Part shown: positions 1 to 7,658 of the stretch, piece after piece | Numbering within the stretch: the first letter of the stretch is position 1 | How the letters are laid out: each line of letters begins with the position of its first letter | NCBI GenBank assembly: GCA_944388395.1 | Contig: CALXIP010000053.1 | Coordinates: forward strand, 1-34,376 | Source: an uncultured Ruthenibacterium sp. | GTDB taxonomy: Bacteria > Bacillota > Clostridia > Oscillospirales > Ruminococcaceae | Direction: 5' to 3' | Length of the DNA: 34,376 nt | Program-made: the position numbers and the translations under genes | Notes under the pieces: generated by a model | Database searches by the model: none | The model's input: only the letters and a program-made list of their open reading frames with translations | Told to the model about the DNA's origin: nothing

Positions 1-2
1 AT

Positions 3-1025
3 CGGGTAGTGGATTATACCGATCTGTATCAGCAGACCATCAATTATGAAACGTATCAGTACGAAACAAGTTTTGACGGCGAGGGCCAGATTACCTCGGC
101 GATTGCCTATGTGAGCAGCGAAGATCTGCCGAAGCTTTACATTGTGCAGGGACATGGCGAGAGCGGGATTTCCAGCACGCTCAGTTCCGGCCTGACGCGG
201 CAGAATATGGAAACAGACACGCTGAATCTTTTGACCGTGGACGCGGTTCCGGAAGATGCGGATGTGCTGCTCATTCATGCGCCGACCAAAGACCTTTCAG
301 ACGATGAGGCAGCCAAAGTGACCAGCTATCTGGAAAACGGCGGCACACTGATGCTGGTCACCAATTACGGGGAATACAGCGCGGCGGAAATGCCCAATTT
401 GACGGCGATTGCAGCGGCGTACGGATTGTCTGCACAGGAAGGCATTGTCATTGAAGGAGACAGCAGTGCGCACCTGAATCAATATCCCTATTATATTTTA
501 CCCACGGTTTTGAGCCACGACATCACAGAGCCTCTGTTGGAAGAAGGCAGCAACGTACTGGTGCCCCTGGCGCATGGAATTGCCATTGCAGAGACATTGC
601 CGGAAAATGTGACGGCGCAGGCGCTTCTGACCAGTTCTTCGCAGGCATACTGCAAAACCGATGCCTATGAAAGCAATTCACTGGAAAAAGAAGATGGCGA
701 TCTGGACGGTCCTTTTGATTTGGCTGCGGTGGCGGAAAACAGTGAGACAGGCGCGCGGTTCATTTGGCTGCCCACCAGTTACCTGCTGGACGCAGATACA
801 GACAGCCTGGTGTCCGGCGCCAATTCGGATTTGGTGCTGAACTGTTTCGCATGGCTGGCAGATTCCAAGCAGAGCATCAGCATTCATGCGAAAGATTTGA
901 GCATGAGCACCATTACAGTACCATCCGATGTGGCGAATTTGCTCGGCCTCGGAATTACCATTCTGCTTCCTGCCGTCTTGATCGGCATAGGCGTGGGAGT
1001 TTGGCTCAAACGGAGGAAACGCTGA
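3..1025 (+). CDS. GldG-like ABC-transporter auxiliary protein, 3' part
   Basis: The reading frame is open to the left edge (codons at 3-8 are sense), so the N-terminus lies outside the window; the first possible internal start is a GTG at 9. The visible ~340 residues resemble the extracytoplasmic GldG/ABC_transp_aux family: a Rossmann-like stretch with LYIVQGHGESG, then a strand-turn pair DVLLIHAPTKDLSDDE and GGTLMLVTNYG. The protein ends in one hydrophobic helix (about residues 311-332 of the visible part) followed by KRRKR, so the bulk is outside the cell and the tail is cytoplasmic. The stop is followed after one base by the ATG of a DUF4340 protein. The GldG-DUF4340 pair is commonly found with an ABC-2 permease and ATPase, which would lie upstream of the window. 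The transported substrate is unknown. Family call fairly sure, role inferred. Confidence 0.75.
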   Translation, partial: RVVDYTDLYQQTINYETYQYETSFDGEGQITSAIAYVSSEDLPKLYIVQGHGESGISSTLSSGLTRQNMETDTLNLLTVDAVPEDADVLLIHAPTKDLSDDEAAKVTSYLENGGTLMLVTNYGEYSAAEMPNLTAIAAAYGLSAQEGIVIEGDSSAHLNQYPYYILPTVLSHDITEPLLEEGSNVLVPLAHGIAIAETLPENVTAQALLTSSSQAYCKTDAYESNSLEKEDGDLDGPFDLAAVAENSETGARFIWLPTSYLLDADTDSLVSGANSDLVLNCFAWLADSKQSISIHAKDLSMSTITVPSDVANLLGLGITILLPAVLIGIGVGVWLKRRKR

Positions 1026-1026
1026 A

Positions 1027-2061
1027 ATGAAAAGAAATAAATGGTTGCCGATGGTGTTGGCAGTAGCGGCTATTGCCGTGCTTGGTGGAGGGTATCTGAC
1101 GCTGGAACGTCTGAATCAAGTAGAGGAAGAGGTGCAGACGGTAGAAGTTGCCACCGTGTCCGGTGAGGTGGATTCCATTGAGTACACCACCGATACAGGA
1201 AAAGTTACTTTGGTGAAAAGCGGCGATGTGTGGCAATGGTCCGAAGATGCGGAATTCCCCTTGATGCAGGAATATCCGCAGTCCATGGCCAGTCAGAGCC
1301 ATCCCATCGATGCGGTGGCTCTGGTCCGAAGTGACGGGGACGGCCTCGCGGATTACGGGCTGGACAGTCCGTCGAAAACCATTGTTTTAAAAAGCGGAGA
1401 CGAATCCGTTACCTGTTTGATCGGCGATTTGAACAACTATACAGGCGAATACTACATGATGCTGGATGGCAGCAAGGAGATTTATACCGTTTCCTCGTCC
1501 TTTTGGGATACCTTCAGCTATGGCCTTTACGACATGATCGAAAAGGAAATGTGGCCAGTGACCAGTGTGAGCAATGTAACGTCAGTAGAACGCGAGAACG
1601 CTGACGGGACAGTTCTTTCCGTGACGGCATCGGAAAACGAGGATGGCACGCTGTCCTATCAGGTGAACGGGCAGACCGCTGACCACACCGCGGCGGAGGA
1701 TTATGTGAGAACCATCACGTATCTTACCGTTTCCGAGTGCGTGAATTATAAAGCGGGAGAAGAAGAGCGTTCTACGTATGGGCTGGACGCACCTGCGGCA
1801 GTGCTGCGAATTGGCTATACTGAGGGTGAAGGGGAAGAGGCCGAAGATTTGGAGATCACACTTACCATTGGAGCCTCCAACGGTGAGGACGGATACTATG
1901 TCTGCATTGATGATTCCCAGGCGGTGAATATCATGCCCTCTGACCTGATAGAGGAGATTCTGGCGGCTGCCGAAGAGGATTTTGCCCCAAAGGAAGAGGC
2001 TGAATCGTCCTCGTTTGAATCACAGACGGCTGAATCGCAAAGCACATCTTCTGAGGAATAA
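1027..2061 (+). CDS. DUF4340 domain membrane-anchored protein
   Basis: A 344-residue protein with an N-terminal membrane anchor (about residues 7-26 after MKRNK) and an extracytoplasmic body. Two similar modules are visible: one around DYGLDSPSKTIVLKSG and one around TYGLDAPAAVLRIGY, each followed by a glycine-rich strand and a YYV/YYM element. This matches the duplicated fold of DUF4340 proteins. The last ~25 residues are a Ser/Glu/Gln-rich low-complexity tail. It starts one base after the stop of the GldG-like gene, so both are on one transcript, and a strong terminator follows. The likely role is an accessory component of a GldFG-type ABC system at the cell surface; no substrate can be read from the sequence. 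Confidence 0.75.
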   Translation: MKRNKWLPMVLAVAAIAVLGGGYLTLERLNQVEEEVQTVEVATVSGEVDSIEYTTDTGKVTLVKSGDVWQWSEDAEFPLMQEYPQSMASQSHPIDAVALVRSDGDGLADYGLDSPSKTIVLKSGDESVTCLIGDLNNYTGEYYMMLDGSKEIYTVSSSFWDTFSYGLYDMIEKEMWPVTSVSNVTSVERENADGTVLSVTASENEDGTLSYQVNGQTADHTAAEDYVRTITYLTVSECVNYKAGEEERSTYGLDAPAAVLRIGYTEGEGEEAEDLEITLTIGASNGEDGYYVCIDDSQAVNIMPSDLIEEILAAAEEDFAPKEEAESSSFESQTAESQSTSSEE

Positions 2062-2070
2062 AAACGAAAA

Positions 2071-2100
2071 GAGCCTTGAGAATCTCTCAAGGCTCTTTTT
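2071..2100. terminator. Bidirectional intrinsic terminator
   Basis: A perfect 10-bp stem GAGCCTTGAG / CTCAAGGCTC (2071-2080 with 2086-2095) with a 5-nt loop is followed by five T. An A-rich run at 2061-2070 gives a T-run on the other strand. It sits between the convergent DUF4340 gene (+) and the fumarase beta gene (-), so it probably serves both. Confidence 0.85.
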
Positions 2101-2103
2101 GAT

Positions 2104-2661
2104 TTACCGCTGGTTTCGATAGGCTTCCGGGCCGTCCCGATACAAATCATTTCCCAAAGAATCCAGAACGACGGTCAAAGGCATATCCTCCACAACCAGG
2201 CGGCGGATCGCCTCGCTTCCCAGATCTTCGTAGCAGACCAATTCGGCCTCTTTTACACAAGCGGCGGCAAGGGCGCCTGCTCCGCCGATGGCTGCGAAAT
2301 AGACCGCACCAGTTTCCTGCATTGCCTGAGCAACCGCCTGGTTCCGGGCACCTTTGCCGATCATGCCCCGCAACCCCAGCCGCAGCAGGGTGGGCGCATA
2401 GGCGTCCATCCGGCCGCTGGTCGTAGGCCCGCAGGAGCCGATGACCTGCCCGGGACGGGCAGGTGTGGGACCGGCGTAATAAATGACGGCGTCCCGCACA
2501 TCAATGGGAAGCGGCTCTCCCCGTTCAAGACACTCGCAAAGCCGTTTGTGCGCGGCATCCCGGGCGGTATAGATCACGCCGGAAAGCAGAACCCGGTCAC
2601 CGGCCCGGAGCGCGGCGGCTTTTTCCTGCGTGAAGGGCGTTGAAATTCGATGTTCTGTCAC
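2104..2661 (-). CDS. Class I fumarase/tartrate dehydratase-type hydro-lyase, beta subunit
   Basis: A 185-residue beta subunit of an iron-sulfur hydro-lyase. Recognisable elements are LRAGDRVLLSGVIYTARDAAHKRL near the N-terminus, IYYAGPTPA, and the family signature GSCGPTTSGRMD, followed by MIGKG. The length fits stand-alone beta subunits, which in other bacteria are the C-terminal domain of one-chain class I fumarases. The start overlaps the stop of the alpha gene by 4 nt (ATGA), indicating translational coupling and a stoichiometric complex. The alpha/beta pair catalyses reversible hydration of fumarate to malate, or of a related dicarboxylate such as tartrate; the neighbouring malic enzyme favours malate/fumarate. 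The exact substrate cannot be decided from the sequence. Confidence 0.88.
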   Translation of the reverse strand: MTEHRISTPFTQEKAAALRAGDRVLLSGVIYTARDAAHKRLCECLERGEPLPIDVRDAVIYYAGPTPARPGQVIGSCGPTTSGRMDAYAPTLLRLGLRGMIGKGARNQAVAQAMQETGAVYFAAIGGAGALAAACVKEAELVCYEDLGSEAIRRLVVEDMPLTVVLDSLGNDLYRDGPEAYRNQR

Positions 2662-3497
2662 AGTACCGCCTCCTTATGCCTCGTCACATGGCAACTGATA
2701 TTGACGGCCACAGGCATTCCCGCGATATGAGTGGGGAAGGTTTCGATCTGAAGGCCCAAAGCGGTGGTGCGTCCGCCGAAGCCCTGGGGGCCAATGCCCA
2801 TGGCATTGATTTTCTGCAGCAATTCCTGCTCCATAGAGGCGTAATACGGGTCGGGATGATGGCTGCCCACCGGGCGCAGCAGAGCCTGCTTGGCCAGCAG
2901 AGCTGCCCGTTCAAAAGTGCCGCCGATGCCCACCCCCACCACAATGGGAGGACAGGGATTGGGCCCGGCCTGACGAACGGTGTCCAAAACGAACTGCTTT
3001 ACGCCTTCTTCTCCGTCGGAAGGTTTCAGCATGGCCAGACGGCTCATATTTTCAGAGCCGAATCCTTTGGGCGCAACGGTGATTTTTACGCGATCGCCGG
3101 GTACCAGGCGCACATGAAGAACCGCCGGCGTATTATCGCCGGTATTGCCGCGGCGAATGGGATCCCTGACGACGCTTTTGCGCAGAAATCCCTCGGTATA
3201 CCCTTTGGCCACGCCGGCGTTGACAGCAGCTTCAAAGTTGCCGTCAATGTGCACATCCTGCCCGATTTCGCAGAATACGCAGGCCATACCGGTGTCCTGA
3301 CAGATGGGGAGGCCGGTCTCGCGGGCTGCGTCCAGATTTTCGCACAGTGTATTCAGCGTGCTTTGCGCCAGCGCCCAAGGTTCACTCTCCGCAGACTGGC
3401 GCAAAGCGTTTTCCAGGTCCGGAGAAAGCGTCTGGTTTGCTTCCATACACAGCCGGGCGACGGTATCCCGAATCAGAGTGGCGGCGATGGTTCTCAC
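2658..3497 (-). CDS. Class I fumarase/tartrate dehydratase-type hydro-lyase, alpha subunit
   Basis: A 279-residue alpha subunit. Three conserved cysteines expected to bind the [4Fe-4S] cluster are visible: C66 in PICQDTG, C182 in NPCPPIVVGVGIGG and C269 in NISCHVTRH. The stretch RKSVVRDPIRRGNTGDNTPA is typical of the family, as is APKGFGSEN. It overlaps the malic enzyme stop by 4 nt at its start and the beta gene by 4 nt at its end. The enzyme would interconvert fumarate and malate in the cytoplasm, and such clusters are oxygen-sensitive, fitting an anaerobe. Together with malic enzyme this gives a short pyruvate-malate-fumarate route. Tartrate dehydratase is the main alternative. Confidence 0.9.
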   Translation of the reverse strand: MRTIAATLIRDTVARLCMEANQTLSPDLENALRQSAESEPWALAQSTLNTLCENLDAARETGLPICQDTGMACVFCEIGQDVHIDGNFEAAVNAGVAKGYTEGFLRKSVVRDPIRRGNTGDNTPAVLHVRLVPGDRVKITVAPKGFGSENMSRLAMLKPSDGEEGVKQFVLDTVRQAGPNPCPPIVVGVGIGGTFERAALLAKQALLRPVGSHHPDPYYASMEQELLQKINAMGIGPQGFGGRTTALGLQIETFPTHIAGMPVAVNISCHVTRHKEAVL

Positions 3498-4669
3498 AGC
3501 CGTGCCACCCCCGTTTCACGGGCGGCGCGGGCCACGGCCTGTGCCACTGCATCGGCAACACGGGGATCAAATGCGCCGGGGATGATGTACTCTTCGCTGC
3601 GCTCGTCATCACGGACCAGATCTGCGATGGCATGAGCGGCGGCCACCTTCATGGCAGTGTTGATATCCCGGGAGCGGACTTGCAGCGCGCCTTTGAATAC
3701 GCCGGGGAACGCCAGCACATTGTTGATCTGATTGGGATAGTCACTGCGGCCGGTTCCCATGACGCGCACGCCTGCGGCTTTCGCCTCTTCGGGCGTGATT
3801 TCCGGAACGGGGTTGGCCATGGCGAATACAATGGGATCTTTGGCCATGGTGCGCACCATCTCCGGTTTCAGTGCGCCGCCCACCGAAACGCCGATGAACA
3901 CATCGGCACCGACAATGGCATCTGCCAGTGTGCCGCGCATCCCACCCAAATTGGTGATGTCACACAGCATGGCCTTGTGGTCTGCGATGCCCACGCCGCG
4001 CTCTTTGTACAGAATGCCGTTTTCGTCACAGGCAATCACATCTTTGACGCCGGCCGCCAGCAGCATTTTGATGATGGCGGTGCCCGCTGCACCCGGGCCG
4101 TTCAGAACGACCCGAATCGAACCGATGTCCTTGTTTACCACACGCAGAGCGTTCAGCAAAGCGGCCGTCACCACAATGGCGGTACCGTGCTGGTCATCGT
4201 GGAACACCGGAATGTCCAGCTCCCGTTCCAGTGTTTCCTCAATGGTGAAGCAGGCGGGCGAGGCGATATCTTCCAGGTTGATGCCGCCGAATACCGGTGC
4301 GATCATGCGAACGGCTTCCACCACTTTTTCGGGGTCCTGGGTGTCCAGGCAGATGGGGAAAGCATCTACGCCGCCAAACTCCTTGAACAAAATGGCTTTC
4401 CCTTCCATCACCGGCTGAGACGCAGCCGCGCCGATGTTGCCCAGTCCCAACACGGCCGTTCCGTTGGATACTACGGCAACCAGATTCCCTTTGGAGGTGT
4501 AGGTGTATGCGTCGGCCGGATTCTGCGCAATGGCGCGGCAGGGCTGTGCCACACCGGGCGTATAGGCCGTGGAGAGATCGTCCCGTGTTTTGACGGGTAC
4601 TTTGCTCACCACTTCGATTTTTCCGTGATGCTGTGCATGCATTTCCAGTGCTTTCTCATAATAATCCAT
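3494..4669 (-). CDS. NAD(P)-dependent malic enzyme
   Basis: A 391-residue malic enzyme, the usual length of short bacterial forms without a phosphotransacetylase tail. The start chosen is the ATG at 4669 (MDYYEKALEM), preceded by an AAGGGG ribosome site; the frame runs 30 codons further upstream but crosses the probable promoter. Motifs: AYTPGVAQPCRAI (35-47), GKAILFKEFGGVDAFPI (90-106) with the catalytic lysine region, NLEDIASPACF (131-141), PVFHDDQHGTAIV metal-binding region (154-166), and a nucleotide-binding loop LNGPGAAGTAI (189-199). It converts malate to pyruvate plus CO2 with NAD(P) reduction, or the reverse. It heads a three-gene operon with fumarase alpha and beta by 4-nt overlaps. 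NAD versus NADP preference is not decided here. Confidence 0.93.
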   Translation of the reverse strand: MDYYEKALEMHAQHHGKIEVVSKVPVKTRDDLSTAYTPGVAQPCRAIAQNPADAYTYTSKGNLVAVVSNGTAVLGLGNIGAAASQPVMEGKAILFKEFGGVDAFPICLDTQDPEKVVEAVRMIAPVFGGINLEDIASPACFTIEETLERELDIPVFHDDQHGTAIVVTAALLNALRVVNKDIGSIRVVLNGPGAAGTAIIKMLLAAGVKDVIACDENGILYKERGVGIADHKAMLCDITNLGGMRGTLADAIVGADVFIGVSVGGALKPEMVRTMAKDPIVFAMANPVPEITPEEAKAAGVRVMGTGRSDYPNQINNVLAFPGVFKGALQVRSRDINTAMKVAAAHAIADLVRDDERSEEYIIPGAFDPRVADAVAQAVARAARETGVARL

Positions 4670-4706
4670 GGTTGTATTACCGCCCCTTTTGCAAGTTTCT
4701 GCTACC

Positions 4707-4735
4707 AGTATACCAAGGGGCAGCGGCGGAGAAAA
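4707..4735 (-). promoter_or_regulatory. Probable promoter of the malic enzyme-fumarase operon
   Basis: On the minus strand a TATACT -10 box (4707-4712) lies 17 nt from a poor -35 (TTTTCT, 4730-4735). Transcription would begin near 4699, giving a leader of about 30 nt. The -10 hexamer is the same as at several other promoters in this window. Confidence 0.45.
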
Positions 4736-4776
4736 GGCCGATTGCGTTTTTTCTCTCATAAATTTTACAAAATCGC

Positions 4777-4806
4777 TATCTTTTCGGGTGGAGAATATGA
4801 TATGAT
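4777..4806 (+). promoter_or_regulatory. Possible promoter of the FKBP lipoprotein gene
   Basis: Two overlapping TATGAT hexamers (4796-4801 and 4801-4806) stand ~55 nt before the start of the FKBP gene; no good -35 is spaced correctly for either. A promoter is expected in this divergent region, but the exact box is uncertain. Confidence 0.3.
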
Positions 4807-4859
4807 AACAAAAGCGTTCCTAAATGAAAATGCAGGGGAACGCGATCAGGAGGCAATAA

Positions 4860-5999
4860 ATGAAAAAGTTGTTAAGTTTGTCAATCGTTCTGGCGCTGTG
4901 CGCGAGCCTGATGGCCGGGTGCAGCGGCGCGGCTTCTTCTTCGTCATCGTCCAGCGCTTCATCTACCGCTTCTTCGGACAGCACGTCGTCTGATCTTCCC
5001 GAAGTGGACTTCAGCGCCGGGCTCACAGCAGATGGCTTGCTGGAAGGCGTGACAGCGCTGGATTATGTAACGCTGCCGGAAGACTATGACCACATTTCTC
5101 TTCCCGCAGATGTGACCACCGCCACGGACGAGGATATCCAGGCCAGCATTGATTCTCTCCTGGCTGGATTTGCCAGCTACGAGCAGCTGACGGACGTAGA
5201 GGTCAAAGAGGGCGATACAGTCAACATTGATTATGTCGGCAGCGTGGACGGTGTGGAGTTTGACGGCGGAAGCACCCAGGGCAACGGCACCAATGTGGTG
5301 GCTGGCTCTACCAATTACATCGATGATTTCCTCACACAGATCATTGGCCACAAACCCGGCGAGACCTTTGATGTGAACGTCACATTCCCCGATCCCTATG
5401 AGAACAATCCGGATCTGGCGGGCAAGGATGCTGTGTTCAAAACGACCATCAATTATGTGCAGGGTGAAGAGATCATGCCGGAAGTGACGGATGATTTCGT
5501 AAATGAGAATCTCTCTTCCACCTATGGCTGGACCACTGTGGAGGAGATGCGTGCCGGCATCGCGGAAAATCTGGTGGAAAGCCAGCGCGGAAGCTATATC
5601 TCTGACTATATTTTTGAAAATTCTCAGGTCAGTGAAGTGCCCGAGAGTGTTGTGACCTTCGTGGAAAACACCTTGTCCAATAACTACATCAGCATGGCAA
5701 ATCAGTATGGCATGAAACTGGAAGACTTCCTGTCCTATATGGGAGCCGATAGCCTGGAGACGATGCTGGAGCAGAATCATGACGCGATTGTGCAGCAGGC
5801 TGAGCAGATGATGATCCTGCAGGCTGTGTCGGAAAAAGCTGCCATTGAAGTGACCAAAGAGGACGTGATGTCTGTGGCCGGCCTGACAGAAGAGACCTAC
5901 AACCAGGTTTTGGAAGTTTATGGAGAGCCGTACATGTATATGTCCACCCGCACTTCGCTGGCTTCCAGCTATCTGCTGGACAATGCTGTGGAGGCATAA
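4860..5999 (+). CDS. Secreted trigger-factor-like FKBP peptidyl-prolyl isomerase lipoprotein
   Basis: A 379-residue protein with a lipoprotein signal: charged MKK, hydrophobic core, lipobox LMAGC with C21 as the lipidated residue, then a Ser-rich linker to about residue 45. Residues ~115-200 form an FKBP domain (EGDTVNIDYVGSVDGVEFDGG, PGETFDVNVTFPDPY, GKDAVFKTTINYV), in the arrangement found in trigger factor. The remaining ~170 residues resemble the helical trigger-factor C-terminal chaperone arms (MPEVTDDFVNENL onward). The N-terminal ribosome-binding domain of trigger factor is missing and replaced by the lipid anchor. It would fold or isomerise exported proteins at the outer face of the membrane, a job done by PrsA in Bacillus. 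AGGAGG at 4848-4853 supports the start. Monocistronic, with its own terminator. Confidence 0.88.
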   Translation: MKKLLSLSIVLALCASLMAGCSGAASSSSSSSASSTASSDSTSSDLPEVDFSAGLTADGLLEGVTALDYVTLPEDYDHISLPADVTTATDEDIQASIDSLLAGFASYEQLTDVEVKEGDTVNIDYVGSVDGVEFDGGSTQGNGTNVVAGSTNYIDDFLTQIIGHKPGETFDVNVTFPDPYENNPDLAGKDAVFKTTINYVQGEEIMPEVTDDFVNENLSSTYGWTTVEEMRAGIAENLVESQRGSYISDYIFENSQVSEVPESVVTFVENTLSNNYISMANQYGMKLEDFLSYMGADSLETMLEQNHDAIVQQAEQMMILQAVSEKAAIEVTKEDVMSVAGLTEETYNQVLEVYGEPYMYMSTRTSLASSYLLDNAVEA

Positions 6000-6013
6000 G
6001 CAAACCGAATGTT

Positions 6014-6046
6014 CCGGGTGCGCGTGTAGCGCACCCGGCTTTTTTC
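6014..6046 (+). terminator. Intrinsic terminator after the FKBP lipoprotein gene
   Basis: Perfect 10-bp GC-rich stem CCGGGTGCGC / GCGCACCCGG (6014-6023 with 6029-6038), 5-nt loop, then six T at 6040-6045. Confidence 0.92.
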
Positions 6047-6150
6047 TGCCTAAAAAAGGCGAAAACATGTGAATTATTACAAAGAAGAGGTATTTGCTTT
6101 GTGAAAACTGCTGCTTTGTACAATGAAATTAAAAAAATTGCAGGAGCCCC

Positions 6151-6179
6151 TTGACAAATTGGGTGAAAAATAGTTTAAT
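6151..6179 (+). promoter_or_regulatory. Sigma-A promoter of the Trp T-box/trpXYZ transcript
   Basis: A consensus -35 TTGACA (6151-6156), exactly 17 nt spacing, and a -10 TTTAAT (6174-6179). Transcription would start near 6186, at the beginning of the T-box leader. This is the best-matching promoter in the window. Confidence 0.85.
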
Positions 6180-6185
6180 GCTATT

Positions 6186-6457
6186 AAACCGATGAGGCGG
6201 AGATAAAACCGGAAGCGCACGCAAAGAGAGCCCTGTTGCTGGAAAAGGGCCGAGAGCGGGCCGGGTAAATGGACCGCTGAGGGCGGGGTGAAACGGCAAT
6301 GCCTTAGTAGCCTTCGACGCGTGCTCGCGTTACAGGGCAGAGAATGTGTTGGCATTCTCGCGGAGAGGTCGCTGAATCAGCGGCAAGTAAGGTGGTACCG
6401 CAGGCTTTGTTTTTCAAACGCTTGTCCTTGCATCAGGCAGGGATAGGCGTTTTTTTA
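6186..6457 (+). ncRNA. T-box riboswitch, tryptophan (UGG) specifier
   Basis: A ~270-nt leader with T-box hallmarks. Stem I carries the AGAGAG element (6224-6229) and, on the 3' side, a candidate specifier codon TGG (6270-6272) followed by ACC. The conserved T-box sequence AAGGTGGTACCGC lies at 6389-6401, with the TGGT bulge for the tRNA acceptor end. It is followed by a terminator hairpin of 15 pairs, three of them G-U (6417-6431 with 6437-6451, 5-nt loop), and a run of T at 6450-6456. Uncharged tRNA-Trp should stabilise the antiterminator and permit transcription of the transporter genes; charged tRNA should leave the terminator in place. The specifier was assigned by position and context, not by folding software. 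Confidence 0.93.
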
Positions 6458-6489
6458 ATGTGATTTCAGAGAGGAGATGGGTGCAGACC

Positions 6490-6567
6490 ATGAAAAAACA
6501 AACTACGAGGCGATGGCGATGGCAGCTGAACATCATGTCCGCCCATTTGCTGAAACAATCATTTTGA
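6490..6567 (+). CDS. Putative Trp-codon leader peptide, 25 aa
   Basis: A short ORF lies between the T-box terminator and trpX. It begins MKKQTTRRWRW and ends with a TGA at 6565-6567. Its two tryptophan codons (6514-6516 and 6520-6522) are separated by a single CGA. A GAGGAG sequence at 6471-6476 could be its ribosome site, though the 13-nt spacing is long. The stop codon lies only 3 nt before the AGGAG site of trpX, so a terminating ribosome would cover the trpX initiation region, whereas a ribosome stalled at the Trp codons would not. This is the logic known for the rtpA leader peptide of Bacillus subtilis, which is also downstream of a Trp T-box. Translation of this ORF is inferred, not shown. 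Confidence 0.5.
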   Translation: MKKQTTRRWRWQLNIMSAHLLKQSF

Positions 6568-6584
6568 AAGAGGAGTTTTGCTTT

Positions 6585-7595
6585 ATGAAATCGATGAAAA
6601 AGTATTTTGCCATTGCACTATCCGCCCTGATCTCTCTGAGCATGCTGGCCGGTTGTTCCGGCAGCACCGGATCTTCTTCCGCCGCGCAGAGCACGGCCGG
6701 AACATCGGCGGAAGGCACTGCCGAGTATAAAGTAGGTCTGATTCAGCTGATGGAGCATCCCTCACTGGATGAAATCCGCACCGCCATTGAAGCGGAACTG
6801 GATGCCAAAGCAGCCGAAGAGGGCTTCACTTACACATATGATTATCAGAACGCACAGGGCGATACGGCGACCATCGCCAACATCTGCCAGAAATTTGTGG
6901 CGGATGACGTGGATGTGATCGTGGCGATCGCTACGCAGGCAGCACAGGGTGCGGCCACTGCCGTGGAAGGTACGGACATTCCTGTAATCTTCAGCGCCGT
7001 CACCGATCCGGTGGCCGCGGGCCTTGTGGAGAACACGGAAGCGCCGGAGGGCAATATCACCGGCACGTCCGACGCCATTCCCGTTTCCAAGATCTTTGAC
7101 CTGGCTGCGGAGCTGACCCCCGATGTGCAGAGCTTCGGCCTCATCTACAACACCAGCGAGATCAACAGCGTTTCCGTCATTGAGGAGACCAAAGCATATC
7201 TGGATGAAAAAGGTATCTCTTATGTAGAGAACGCCGTCACAGCCACTGGCGAAGTGCAGACAGCGGCACAGAATCTGCTGAATCAGTGCGACGCCGTGTT
7301 TGCGCCCATTGACAACACGGTGGCATCCGCAATGCCGATTCTGGCCGAAGAGGCCATCAATGCAAAAAAACCGGTGTACGTGGCTGCAGACAGCATGGTG
7401 GCCGACGGCGGCCTTGCAACCGTGGGCGTCAACTACACCAACCTGGGGACCCAGACCGGCGACATGGTGGCCAAAGTGCTGACGGGCACCAGCGTGTCGG
7501 AGATTCCGGTGGAAGTCCTGAAAGACAATGCCGTAGTAGTGAACGAGGAAACGGCCGAGGCCATCGGTGTGGATGTTTCCGCTTACGTACAATAA
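6585..7595 (+). CDS. trpX: ABC transporter substrate-binding lipoprotein, tryptophan (TrpX family)
   Basis: A 336-residue lipoprotein; the chosen ATG at 6585 has AGGAG 9 nt upstream, and the signal peptide ends at lipobox MLAGC (C24). The mature protein is of the ABC_sub_bind (PF04392) type: YKVGLIQLMEHPSLDEI at its start, repeated Rossmann elements such as VDVIVAIATQAAQGA and PVIFSAVTDPVAAGLV, a GNITGTSDAIP segment, and FGLIYNTSEINS. These are typical of TrpX-like proteins, which bind aromatic amino acids at the cell surface. The tryptophan assignment rests mainly on the UGG T-box upstream. It is followed by its permease and ATPase genes. An intercistronic hairpin after its stop probably raises its mRNA level over that of the permease. 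Confidence 0.9.
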   Translation: MKSMKKYFAIALSALISLSMLAGCSGSTGSSSAAQSTAGTSAEGTAEYKVGLIQLMEHPSLDEIRTAIEAELDAKAAEEGFTYTYDYQNAQGDTATIANICQKFVADDVDVIVAIATQAAQGAATAVEGTDIPVIFSAVTDPVAAGLVENTEAPEGNITGTSDAIPVSKIFDLAAELTPDVQSFGLIYNTSEINSVSVIEETKAYLDEKGISYVENAVTATGEVQTAAQNLLNQCDAVFAPIDNTVASAMPILAEEAINAKKPVYVAADSMVADGGLATVGVNYTNLGTQTGDMVAKVLTGTSVSEIPVEVLKDNAVVVNEETAEAIGVDVSAYVQ

Positions 7596-7607
7596 TTTCA
7601 AGTGCTT

Positions 7608-7631
7608 GCGCCGCCCTTGGCAGGGCGGCGC
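7608..7631 (+). promoter_or_regulatory. Intercistronic hairpin between trpX and trpY
   Basis: A perfect 10-bp stem GCGCCGCCCT / AGGGCGGCGC (7608-7617 with 7622-7631) with a 4-nt loop and no T-run. It is likely an mRNA 3'-stabilising or partial attenuation element giving more binding protein than permease, a common feature after binding-protein genes. Confidence 0.6.
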
Positions 7632-7658
7632 GCATCTGCATCAAAGGAGTTTGAAAGC

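Noticed and set aside
6477..6584. Upstream extension of trpX from an ATG at 6477
   Set aside because: The extension would put 36 residues before the lipoprotein signal peptide, and the first ATG directly abuts GAGGAG with no spacing. The ATG at 6585 gives a normal lipoprotein.
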